This document shows positions 1 to 5,532 of a DNA stretch of 6,465 nt, piece by piece. Under the pieces are notes generated by a model. The model ran no database searches, was not told the origin of the DNA, and saw only the letters and a program-made list of their open reading frames with translations. Made by a program: the position numbers and the translations under genes. This DNA is from Methanoregula sp. (GTDB taxonomy: Archaea > Halobacteriota > Methanomicrobia > Methanomicrobiales > Methanospirillaceae), in NCBI GenBank assembly GCA_028705545.1, contig JAQWDG010000102.1, forward strand, positions 1-6,465, written 5' to 3'. The first letter of the stretch is position 1; each line of letters begins with the position of its first letter.

Positions 1-16
1 CCCTGTCGGCCCGGCC

Positions 17-100
17 CATGAGTGGGGGGTGACCCCCTCATGAGAAAAAAGAAGGGGGGGGTAGGGGGTACCCCCTCCCCCCAGAACTCACCCCTCATGG
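17..100. repeat. Cluster of G/C-run inverted repeats
   Basis: This non-coding stretch is made of nested palindromes. The strongest is centred between bases 69 and 70: bases 63-76 form a perfect 14-base palindrome around a GGTACC core. With one unpaired T at 62, the pairing continues through G56-G61 against C77-C82. A second, imperfect inverted repeat lies at 17-42 (CATGA ... TCATG arms followed by G-run against C-run, with a two-base bulge). A third partner at 88-100 (TCACCCC, then TCATGG) can pair with 16-32. It could be a terminator-like hairpin of a gene left of the window, a small dispersed element, or a protein-binding site. It is not coding in any convincing frame. The rest of 1-182 shows only a short direct repeat, CAGCAGGG at 108-115 and 120-127. 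Confidence 0.7.
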
Positions 101-144
101 CTCCGTGCAGCAGGGTCAGCAGCAGGGATCTGCAAAACAACGGG

Positions 145-155
145 AAACTTTCAAT
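145..155 (+). promoter_or_regulatory. Weak TATA-like box before the acetyltransferase
   Basis: An A/T-rich patch (AAACTTTCAAT) lies 28-38 bases before the ATG at 183, inside otherwise GC-rich DNA. If it is the TATA box, transcription would begin close to the ATG, giving a leaderless or very short leader. That fits the lack of a ribosome binding site next to the start. The match to an archaeal TATA box is poor, so this is a tentative call. Confidence 0.25.
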
Positions 156-182
156 TCCCCGGAGTCCTACCGTATCGTATCC

Positions 183-620
183 ATGCCCGCCATCGTCCGC
201 CGTGCCACACCCGCCGATACCGGAGCCCTCTTCGCGCTCGGCACCGCCGAACCGGCCTTTGGCGTCAGCCCCGCGATCCGGTTCTACGAGCGCCGGGAAC
301 TCGAAGAGTGGATCGCTGCACCAAAAGAGAACCTCCTCTTCGTGCTGGACGAAGGAGGGGAGATCGCCGGGTTCCTCTTCTGCAAGATCATGTCCTCGCA
401 CTGGGCGTATCTCGATAACTTTTACGTCCGGCCGGTGAGCCGCGGAAGGGGATACGGGCGGCTCCTGATGGATGCCCTCCTTCACCAGCTCAAAAACCTG
501 GGGATTGCATACCTCTCCACGCTCGTCGATAAACAGGATCCCTTCCTTACCGGCTATTTCGGAAGATGCGGCCTTGTTGCTGAAAAGACCTACGTCTGGC
601 AGGAACGGTTCGTGGAATAA
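183..620 (+). CDS. GNAT family N-acetyltransferase
   Basis: A 145-residue protein with the single-domain length usual for GNAT acetyltransferases, which move an acetyl group from acetyl-CoA to an amine. The acetyl-CoA pyrophosphate loop is visible as RGRGYG at residues 87-92, after the strand YLDNFYVRP (77-84) and before the helix GRLLMDALLHQLKNLG (92-107). The strand and helix around 108-135 (IAYLSTLVDKQDP ... GYFGRCGLV) fit the C-terminal half of the fold. The N-terminus IVRRATPADTGALF is the typical first strand and helix. The ATG at 183 was chosen because the fold begins right after it. A GTG at 105 in the same frame would add 26 residues of low-complexity Gln/Ser-rich sequence and is unlikely. 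The substrate cannot be told. It is the only plus-strand gene and converges on the DUF362 gene with 18 bases between the stop codons. Confidence 0.88.
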   Translation: MPAIVRRATPADTGALFALGTAEPAFGVSPAIRFYERRELEEWIAAPKENLLFVLDEGGEIAGFLFCKIMSSHWAYLDNFYVRPVSRGRGYGRLLMDALLHQLKNLGIAYLSTLVDKQDPFLTGYFGRCGLVAEKTYVWQERFVE

Positions 621-628
621 CCTGCCGG

Positions 629-635
629 AAAAAAA
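629..635 (-). terminator. Poly-T tract ending the DUF362 gene
   Basis: On the minus strand, a run of seven T follows the DUF362 stop codon (639-641) after three bases. Archaeal RNA polymerase terminates at such T-runs without a hairpin. It sits in the 18-base gap to the converging acetyltransferase gene, which has no T-run of its own on the plus strand. Confidence 0.55.
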
Positions 636-638
636 GGA

Positions 639-1745
639 TTATATCTGGATCAGTTCGTAATCGCGGCTGCCCATCCCGAGTTCCTCGGCATACCGGAGCT
701 GGCGCGGACCGTCGGTGTTCGGCCGCATCCCGGCAAATTTGTCGTCGCCTGGATCGTGGTGGTGGGTAAGGAAGGATTCTTTAAAGCCCGGCTGCTTGTT
801 CACGAGATCGCAGGCCGCCGCATCGATTGCCACCGGGTCTGTGGAGGCAAGAATGCCGATGTCCGGCACGATCGAGGCATCGCTCCACGGCACGCAGTCG
901 CAGTCCGGCGTGATCCGGGTAAGGAAACTGATATAGCCCACCCGGCCTTCCTTTCCCTTCACCGCACCGTACGCGTACTCGACCATCCGTTCGGTAAAGA
1001 GCGGGATCTCGGTCTCCCAGTCGATATCGATGGCACGGGACGGGCAGACCGTCATGCACTCGAAACAACCGATGCAGAGGTTCTTGTCGATAACGGATTT
1101 CTTGTCCACAAGCGTGATCGCCGATTTCGGGCAGACCCGCGTACATTTCCCGCAGCCGATACAGAGATCGCGTATCGAATAGGGCTTTGCCTGGTGCTGG
1201 TCGCGCTTCCCCGCAGGCGGGGCGCAGCCCATCCCGAGGTTTTTAATTGCCCCGCCAAAGCCGGCGACTTCGTGGCCCTTGAAATGCGTCATGACGATCA
1301 TGCTGTCCGCTGCAACGATATCCCCCGCAACCGTGACCGTGCTGAAATGTTTTTTCTCGATTTCCACCTGTGCGGTGTTCTTTCCGCACAGGCCGTCCGC
1401 GATTATCACCGGCGCCCCGACCACCGCGTAGTCGAAACCGTGAAGGACTGCCGTCGTAATATGGTCGACCGCGTTCGAACGGCTCCCCAGGTACAGCGTG
1501 TTCGTGTCCGTTACAAACGGCAGGGCGCCTGCCGCCTTTGCCTTCTCCACGACCTGCCGGATAAAGACCGGGCTGATGTAAGAGTCGTTCCCCTTCTCGC
1601 CGAAGTGAAGTTTTATCGCGGTCCTGTCCTGCGTATGGATACAGGAAGACAGCCCCGCCGCATCGAAGAGCTTTCGTACTTTTGCTTCGGTACTATCCTC
1701 GGGCGACCGTGCCCGGAGGCTGGCAAACCAGACCTTGCTTTTCAT
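639..1745 (-). CDS. DUF362 protein with two 4Fe-4S ferredoxin motifs
   Basis: A 368-residue soluble protein of the DUF362 family (uncharacterised Fe-S centre proteins, COG2768), common in methanogens and anaerobes. The DUF362 core spans about residues 1-185, including KLHFGEKGN (45-53) and the Gly-rich THFKGHEVAGFGGAIKNLGMG (153-173). It resumes at about 255-350, with DIGILASTDPVAIDAAACDLV (295-315) and a histidine cluster THHHDPGDDKF (327-337). Inserted between is a bacterial-type ferredoxin domain: CIGCGKCTRVCP (Cys 195, 198, 201, 205) and CIGCFECMTVCP (Cys 224, 227, 230, 234). Each motif is the full CxxCxxCxxxCP, so two 4Fe-4S clusters are expected. An electron-transfer role is likely, but the reaction is not known. 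The ATG at 1745 starts at the family N-terminus; no strong ribosome binding site precedes it. It lies 60 bases after the receiver-PAS-TPR gene on the same strand with no T-run between, so co-transcription is possible. Confidence 0.9.
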   Translation of the reverse strand: MKSKVWFASLRARSPEDSTEAKVRKLFDAAGLSSCIHTQDRTAIKLHFGEKGNDSYISPVFIRQVVEKAKAAGALPFVTDTNTLYLGSRSNAVDHITTAVLHGFDYAVVGAPVIIADGLCGKNTAQVEIEKKHFSTVTVAGDIVAADSMIVMTHFKGHEVAGFGGAIKNLGMGCAPPAGKRDQHQAKPYSIRDLCIGCGKCTRVCPKSAITLVDKKSVIDKNLCIGCFECMTVCPSRAIDIDWETEIPLFTERMVEYAYGAVKGKEGRVGYISFLTRITPDCDCVPWSDASIVPDIGILASTDPVAIDAAACDLVNKQPGFKESFLTHHHDPGDDKFAGMRPNTDGPRQLRYAEELGMGSRDYELIQI

Positions 1746-1746
1746 G

Positions 1747-1766
1747 CCGGATTATCCCTGATCCGG
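1747..1766. repeat. Small inverted repeat before the DUF362 gene
   Basis: CCGGAT (1747-1752) and ATCCGG (1761-1766) can form a six-base-pair stem with an eight-base loop. It lies immediately before the DUF362 ATG and so covers the place where a ribosome binding site would be. It could modulate translation or mark an RNA processing site between the two genes. No T-run follows, so it is a weak terminator candidate. Confidence 0.35.
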
Positions 1767-1805
1767 GGTTGGCGTCACAGGTATTCAAGAGTTCGTATCC
1801 GGGGC

Positions 1806-3188
1806 TCAGACCATCGTGTCGAGGTTGCGCCGGCGGAACCTGTCCTTGTTGAACCGTTTTATCTCGCGTGCCCGTTCGAAATACTGGCGCGAGAGATCGT
1901 CCCGTCCCATTTCCTGTACGCAGATCCCCATGTTGTTCCACGCACTCGCGTTCTGGGGGTTCTTTTCCAGCAGCCGGTTGTAGGTTTCCACCGCAGCCGA
2001 GAGGATCTTGTTATCGTCCCGTAATATCCCGATCTTCTGGAGCGTTTCGGCGCAGGAGAATAGGATCTCCTCATCGAGGGGGGCAAGTTCGAGTGCCCGT
2101 GCGATGGATTCGACTGCCTCTTCGTTCTTCTCCAGTGCCCGTAAACAGATGCCCCGGTCGTGCCATGCATAGGCATGCGAGGGATCGACCTCCAGCGCCT
2201 GGTCGAACGCGGCAATTGCCTCCTCGAACCGGTTCTCCCGGTAATAGAGCCGGAGACCTTCGAGGTAGAATGCCTTTGCCCGGCCAAGGAGCCGGTCGAA
2301 CATCTTCCCCTGCCCCTGCGGGGTCTCCGTCTTTTGGGCCCCCTCGTCACCGGTACCTGCTGCGGCCTGTTTCCGGAGCAGGTCCGGCCCGAGGGTATGG
2401 GTGATATCCCGGACCGACCCGAGTATCCCGATAAAGATCCCCCGCCCGTCCGTTAAGGGGGCGGCCTTCATCCAGAGGATACGTTCTTCCCCGTCGGGGC
2501 CGGGGGCTTTTGTCCATGCCGTTACCGAGCCGGCGTTCCGTTCGATGATCGTAAAGTTGTTCTTTTGTATGACCGGGTCTTCCTCAAAGACCATGTCGGG
2601 GAGCATCGGGGCCTTGCGGCCGAGGAAGGGGACCGCGTACTCGTACTCTTTTTTCCCGACCATGGACGAAGCCGGGACTCCCGAAAGTTCGGCGATCCCC
2701 GCATTCCACGCGATCACCCGGCCGTCGCGGTCGAGGGCAAATGCGGGGTCCCTGAAGAACTGTACCGTATCGATCAGGACTTTCTGGGCATTGCCAAGCC
2801 CTTTACCCACCAGTTTTCCCTCAACGGCCCGGCGGATCATGTGCACCATCTCGCGGAGCTGGGGCTGGATCTCCTCGCCTTTTTTTAAGAAAAAGTTCGC
2901 GCCGTTATTGAGGGCCTCGATTGCGGCATACTCCCTCCCGACCCCGGTAAAGATGATCACCGGGGTGGTATCCCCCTTGGAGCGGAGGATTTTTAAAAAC
3001 TCGATCCCGTTGATATCCGGCATATCGTAGTCGACAATGATAGCATCGAACGACTTTTTCGAGAGCTCTGCCAGGGACTCTTTTGCCGAAGACGAAGACG
3101 TGACCTCCATGTCCCCGAACCGTTCGAGGAACAGCCGGGTAACGTTGCGCACTTCCTCCTCATCGTCAACGATAAGAACCGAGAGCAT
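1806..3188 (-). CDS. Response regulator: receiver-PAS-TPR protein
   Basis: A 460-residue cytoplasmic signalling protein with three parts. Residues 1-125 are a receiver domain: acidic pair D8/D9 in LIVDDE, phospho-acceptor D53 in VDYDMPD, conserved T81 (FTG), and the lysine at 102/103 (FFLKKG). Residues about 138-265 are a PAS sensor domain (FALDRDGRVIAWNAGIAELSG at 150-170, closing with ILGSVRDIT at 255-263). After a polar linker (272-297), residues about 300-450 form four TPR repeats ending at VDPSH, LAPLD and KNPQN boundaries. There is no DNA-binding, histidine kinase or enzymatic output domain, so it probably acts by protein-protein contact through the TPRs after phosphorylation by an unlinked histidine kinase. 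The start was set at ATG 3188, giving MLSVLIVDDE, the normal receiver N-terminus. An in-frame GTG at 3200 adds four residues and would sit at the predicted transcription start. No partner kinase is in the window. Confidence 0.92.
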   Translation of the reverse strand: MLSVLIVDDEEEVRNVTRLFLERFGDMEVTSSSSAKESLAELSKKSFDAIIVDYDMPDINGIEFLKILRSKGDTTPVIIFTGVGREYAAIEALNNGANFFLKKGEEIQPQLREMVHMIRRAVEGKLVGKGLGNAQKVLIDTVQFFRDPAFALDRDGRVIAWNAGIAELSGVPASSMVGKKEYEYAVPFLGRKAPMLPDMVFEEDPVIQKNNFTIIERNAGSVTAWTKAPGPDGEERILWMKAAPLTDGRGIFIGILGSVRDITHTLGPDLLRKQAAAGTGDEGAQKTETPQGQGKMFDRLLGRAKAFYLEGLRLYYRENRFEEAIAAFDQALEVDPSHAYAWHDRGICLRALEKNEEAVESIARALELAPLDEEILFSCAETLQKIGILRDDNKILSAAVETYNRLLEKNPQNASAWNNMGICVQEMGRDDLSRQYFERAREIKRFNKDRFRRRNLDTMV

Positions 3189-3195
3189 GGCCTGC

Positions 3196-3207
3196 CGCAC
3201 TTGTGCG
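3196..3207. promoter_or_regulatory. Inverted repeat at the start of the receiver-PAS-TPR gene
   Basis: CGCAC-TT-GTGCG is a five-base-pair inverted repeat with a two-base spacer. It overlaps the predicted transcription start, about 25 bases from the TATA-like box at 3220-3232, and includes the alternative GTG codon. Its place suggests a possible operator, but short palindromes arise by chance in GC-rich DNA. Confidence 0.3.
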
Positions 3208-3219
3208 ATGATTAGATGG

Positions 3220-3232
3220 CAAATAATAAAAG
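3220..3232 (-). promoter_or_regulatory. TATA-like promoter of the receiver-PAS-TPR gene
   Basis: On the minus strand the sequence reads CTTTTATTATTTG, a clear A/T-rich island about 32-44 bases before ATG 3188. It predicts transcription starting near 3200, with a leader of about 12 bases or none. It begins only 10 bases after the ferritin stop codon, so the same T-rich stretch may also terminate the ferritin transcript. Confidence 0.5.
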
Positions 3233-3242
3233 GAGTATGTAT

Positions 3243-3731
3243 TTATTTCCGCTTTCCCAGTTCGTGGTCGAGCATGAAAAGGTGGCCGGGCACGTCCCCC
3301 ACGGTCTTGATCTTCTCGCAGATCGTGGCGGCATTTGCTTCTTCTTCCACCTGTTCCTTTACAAACCACTGGAGCATCTCGAACGTTGCATGGTCCTTTT
3401 CTCTTACTGCAAGTTCCACGAGGGCATCGATCATGCCGGTGACCTTCTGTTCGTGGGCGTAGACCTCCTCGAAGATCTTGCCGGCGGACGACCATTTTGC
3501 CTTCGGGGCCTCGATCGCTTCGAGCTGAACCTTTCCCTGCCGGGCAACAACGTAATCGTAGATCTTCATCGCATGGTTCCGCTCTTCGCCGGACTGCACG
3601 AGCATCCAGCCGGCAAACCCTTTTAAGGTCTGGGTCTCGAACCAGGCAGACATGCCTAAGTAGAGATACGATGAATAAAGTTCGCGGTTGATCTGCCGGT
3701 TCAACGCATCTTCCATGGTCTTTGACAGCAT
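3243..3731 (-). CDS. Non-heme ferritin (FtnA type)
   Basis: A 162-residue four-helix-bundle ferritin that oxidises Fe(II) and stores it as a ferric mineral inside a 24-subunit shell. All ferroxidase residues of the bacterial FtnA type are present at their usual numbers: E17 (NRELYSSYLYLG), Y24, E50 and H53 (SGEERNHAMK), E94 (YAHEQ), Q127 and E130 (FVKEQVEEE). The axial methionine of bacterioferritin at the helix-B position is not evident, so a heme-free ferritin is preferred. The start is ATG 3731, fixed by a strong ribosome binding site nine bases before it. The open frame runs further upstream to 3845, but that extension crosses the promoter and is not ferritin-like. It is probably a single-gene transcript with its own TATA box. 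In an anaerobic methanogen it would serve iron storage and protection from oxygen. No Fur- or DtxR-type box was recognised. Confidence 0.96.
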   Translation of the reverse strand: MLSKTMEDALNRQINRELYSSYLYLGMSAWFETQTLKGFAGWMLVQSGEERNHAMKIYDYVVARQGKVQLEAIEAPKAKWSSAGKIFEEVYAHEQKVTGMIDALVELAVREKDHATFEMLQWFVKEQVEEEANAATICEKIKTVGDVPGHLFMLDHELGKRK

Positions 3732-3740
3732 TGTTGGACA

Positions 3741-3748
3741 ACCTCCTT
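3741..3748 (-). promoter_or_regulatory. Ribosome binding site of ferritin
   Basis: The minus strand reads AAGGAGGT, a near-perfect complement of the 3' end of archaeal 16S rRNA, nine bases before ATG 3731. It decides the ferritin start against the longer open frame. The spacer contains GTTG-TC-CAAC, a tight inverted repeat too short-looped to be a stable hairpin. Confidence 0.85.
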
Positions 3749-3770
3749 GGTATGCGATGTGGTTGGTTTG

Positions 3771-3783
3771 GTTTTTAATAAGG
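3771..3783 (-). promoter_or_regulatory. TATA box of ferritin
   Basis: The minus strand reads CCTTATTAAAAAC, the best TATA-like sequence in the window, 40-52 bases before ATG 3731. A start about 26 bases downstream of its centre would give a leader of roughly 20 bases carrying the AAGGAGGT site. The flanking TTTGG/TTGG repeats (plus strand, 3761-3774) are unexplained. Confidence 0.6.
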
Positions 3784-3843
3784 GTATCGCAGATGACAAT
3801 CGCGGTGCCCGGTTGATTCGTCGGACACCAATGCAAAATCCCC

Positions 3844-3880
3844 AACCGGAAAAAATAAAAAAAGGAGAAGACGACCGGTT
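3844..3880 (-). terminator. T-rich terminator after the TPR gene
   Basis: On the minus strand a tract of seven T, one A and six T (3863-3850) begins about 15 bases after the stop codon of the TPR gene. AACCGG (3844-3849) and CCGGTT (3875-3880) flank it as an inverted repeat, with the right arm overlapping the stop codon. It separates the TPR gene from the ferritin promoter. Confidence 0.7.
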
Positions 3881-4337
3881 ATTTCCTGACGTGCCGGCTT
3901 TCTTCCTTGATGTCCAGGATGATCTCCAGCTCAAGCGACTTTGCGTAGGCGATCTCTGCCTCTTCGCTCTTCCCGGTCTCTTCCAGGCAGATCCCCCGGA
4001 TATACCATGCCGATGCATCGTTTGCATTCAGGGTAACGGCCCGGGTCGCTGCCGCAAGGGCCGGGACGTACTGTTCGAGCTGGTAAAGGGCGAGCGCCTT
4101 TTTTGAAAGGGCGTCCTCATAATTGGGATTGATCGCAAGCGCGAGATCGCAGTCAGCGACCGCAGCGGCGTATTCCCCCATCTCACTTTTTATCGCAGCC
4201 CGCAGGGTATAGCCGGCCGTGTTTTTTGGTTCGAGAAGGATCGCCTGGCCTGCATAGGCAAGCGCCTCCTTATATTTCGTCTGTTTCAGATAGCTTTCCG
4301 CCCGTTTCAGGAACCGGGCTGCCTGACTTTCCGGCAC
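3879..4337 (-). CDS. TPR-repeat protein
   Basis: A 152-residue protein made almost entirely of four tetratricopeptide repeats, at about residues 7-37, 41-71, 75-105 and 109-139. The repeat ends fall at exact 34-residue spacing (EP at 36-37, NP at 70-71, NA at 104-105). Typical helix pairs are visible, for example YKEALAYAGQAILLEPKN and YAAAVADCDLALAINPNY. The protein ends in a short charged tail (LDIKEESRHVRK). TPR proteins bind other proteins; no catalytic residues or signal peptide are seen. The start was set at GTG 4337, because a GGAGGTGA site lies seven bases before it; the earlier in-frame GTG at 4355 lies before that site and would not use it. It follows the 338-residue unknown gene by 51 bases with no T-run between, so the two are likely co-transcribed and may act together. 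Confidence 0.9.
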   Translation of the reverse strand: MPESQAARFLKRAESYLKQTKYKEALAYAGQAILLEPKNTAGYTLRAAIKSEMGEYAAAVADCDLALAINPNYEDALSKKALALYQLEQYVPALAAATRAVTLNANDASAWYIRGICLEETGKSEEAEIAYAKSLELEIILDIKEESRHVRK

Positions 4338-4344
4338 GGTTGCG

Positions 4345-4352
4345 TCACCTCC
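4345..4352 (-). promoter_or_regulatory. Ribosome binding site of the TPR gene
   Basis: The minus strand reads GGAGGTGA, a perfect complement of the archaeal 16S rRNA 3' end, seven bases before GTG 4337. It decides a GTG start six codons inside the longest open frame. Confidence 0.8.
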
Positions 4353-4388
4353 CACCGCTGACTGGTTGTTCCTGTGTTTTGTATGCCA

Positions 4389-5405
4389 TCATCTGCCCCC
4401 TTTTACGTTCTGGTCTTCGATAAGGTCCCCAAAGATCCTTGTAAGAGCCTCCCGCTCGTAGGCTTCCGATTTGTCCAGTGCATTGAGCAGGTGTTTGGGC
4501 TTCTCCCAGATAAACCAGTCCTTCATCGTCATGTATGCAATGAGTGCGTTGGTCATGTTGACCCCGGATTTATAGAGATCGGCAAAATAATCCAGACTGA
4601 TCTCGCCGTTCCAGTCAATCCGCAGGTATCGTTCCATGATCTCCAGCATGTTGTCGCCAAAAACCTTGGACTGGTACCAGGCTGTGTGCGTCCAGCGGGT
4701 GGTCAGCATCTCTTTTACTTCGAGGTGGTCGAACTTTTTCATCTGGGGGATGTTTATGACCGGCATGAGCTTATCCGAGGGAAGTGTCTTAGCCAGGTAG
4801 AGGTCCCGGGCATAGAACATGGACTTGTCGAGCACGAAGTACCTCCGGGGGATAATCTCCATCATGTCCGACATCTCGTCCATGTCCTTCTTGCCGTCTT
4901 TTAAGAGGATATAGAGCTGGGTCTTACGGAGCTGCTCCATGCGGTGGTAGACTCTGGCATTCACTATCGGGTTCCAGGGGAGTTCGCTGATGTCCTCGTG
5001 GAACTGCCGGTAGAGCATAAAAAGCATCTCGATGAGCTTGTTTACCGGGAGCTTCTTGTCCTTCTTTACCTCGTCTTTTAAGGCATCGAGGTAGATCTGG
5101 CGCATTCCCCGGTATACCGACTCCGGGTTAAACGAACAGACAAGGTACCCGCCTTTTTCTGCCGCTGCACCCTTGACGAGCAGGTACGTGCACTGCTTTG
5201 CAATCACGAAATCCTTTAAAAGACCGATATAGTTTGCAGGGAAGATGATGACATTCTTGTCCACATTATAGGTGTAGACATCGATGAGTGTCCCTGCCGG
5301 TGCCGCCTCTGGTTTGCGCAAAAGGGTGATCTCGGTATCGAGCAGGCGTTCAGCTTCGGCTATATACCTGCGGATGGGCTTTGAGAGGGGCATGTTGGTC
5401 TTCAT
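4389..5405 (-). CDS. Conserved-looking protein of unknown function
   Basis: A 338-residue, mostly alpha-helical soluble protein that I do not recognise. It has no signal peptide, membrane helix or clear cofactor motif. Residues 40-80 (IDVYTYNVDKNVIIFP ... FVIAKQCTYLLVKGAA) have a strand followed by a hydrophobic helix, in an arrangement loosely like the strand and active-site helix of small zinc peptidases, but without HExxH. The middle (100-165) is charged and helical. The C-terminal half is rich in aromatics and methionine (RWTHTAWYQSKVFGDNMLEIMERY at 237-260; AYMTMKDWFIWEKPKHLLNAL at 290-310). The start is uncertain: ATG 5405 was chosen over GTG 5417 and ATG 5393, and no good ribosome binding site discriminates. 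Base composition and dense codon use support a real gene, and it heads a probable two-gene unit with the TPR protein 51 bases downstream. Confidence 0.8.
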   Translation of the reverse strand: MKTNMPLSKPIRRYIAEAERLLDTEITLLRKPEAAPAGTLIDVYTYNVDKNVIIFPANYIGLLKDFVIAKQCTYLLVKGAAAEKGGYLVCSFNPESVYRGMRQIYLDALKDEVKKDKKLPVNKLIEMLFMLYRQFHEDISELPWNPIVNARVYHRMEQLRKTQLYILLKDGKKDMDEMSDMMEIIPRRYFVLDKSMFYARDLYLAKTLPSDKLMPVINIPQMKKFDHLEVKEMLTTRWTHTAWYQSKVFGDNMLEIMERYLRIDWNGEISLDYFADLYKSGVNMTNALIAYMTMKDWFIWEKPKHLLNALDKSEAYEREALTRIFGDLIEDQNVKGGR

Positions 5406-5478
5406 GACCGGACACACACCCCGCGGCGATACGTCATGCGGGTTAGTACCTGCATCGCGTAAAGGTTACCCTGAATAC

Positions 5479-5485
5479 AAAAAAA
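5479..5485 (-). terminator. Poly-T tract after the UPF0316 gene
   Basis: On the minus strand a run of seven T lies about 47 bases after the stop codon of the UPF0316-family gene, followed by GTATTC. A small GGGA/TCCC hairpin is possible at 5512-5522 between the stop and the T-run. The same A/T-rich patch lies 74-80 bases before the next gene and could also be part of that gene's promoter. Confidence 0.5.
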
Positions 5486-5532
5486 CGTTAGGATTTGTGG
5501 TGTTGCCGACAGGGACCTTCCCGGTTTAGCAC

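Noticed and set aside
24..68. G-quadruplex on the plus strand
   Set aside because: Only three well-separated G-runs are present, and the matching C-runs make hairpin pairing far more likely.
105..182. N-terminal extension of the acetyltransferase from GTG 105
   Set aside because: The added 26 residues are low-complexity and not part of the GNAT fold; ATG 183 gives the normal N-terminus.
22..438. Plus-strand frame of 138 codons overlapping the palindromes and acetyltransferase
   Set aside because: It is Ser/Pro/Arg-rich with no domain and runs in a different frame over the GNAT gene, so it is a shadow.
756..2024. Long plus-strand open frame (422 codons) antisense to the DUF362 gene and the end of the receiver-PAS-TPR gene
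   Set aside because: It is the mirror of two well-supported genes. Its translation is Arg/His/Asp-rich with no recognisable domain, and long antisense frames are common in GC-rich coding DNA.
1859..2456. Several open frames on both strands inside the TPR part of the regulator
   Set aside because: They are Arg/Pro/Ser-rich shadows of the real minus-strand gene, with no domain and no start signals.
3732..3845. Upstream extension of the ferritin frame
   Set aside because: It crosses the TATA box and ribosome binding site, and the added residues are not ferritin-like.
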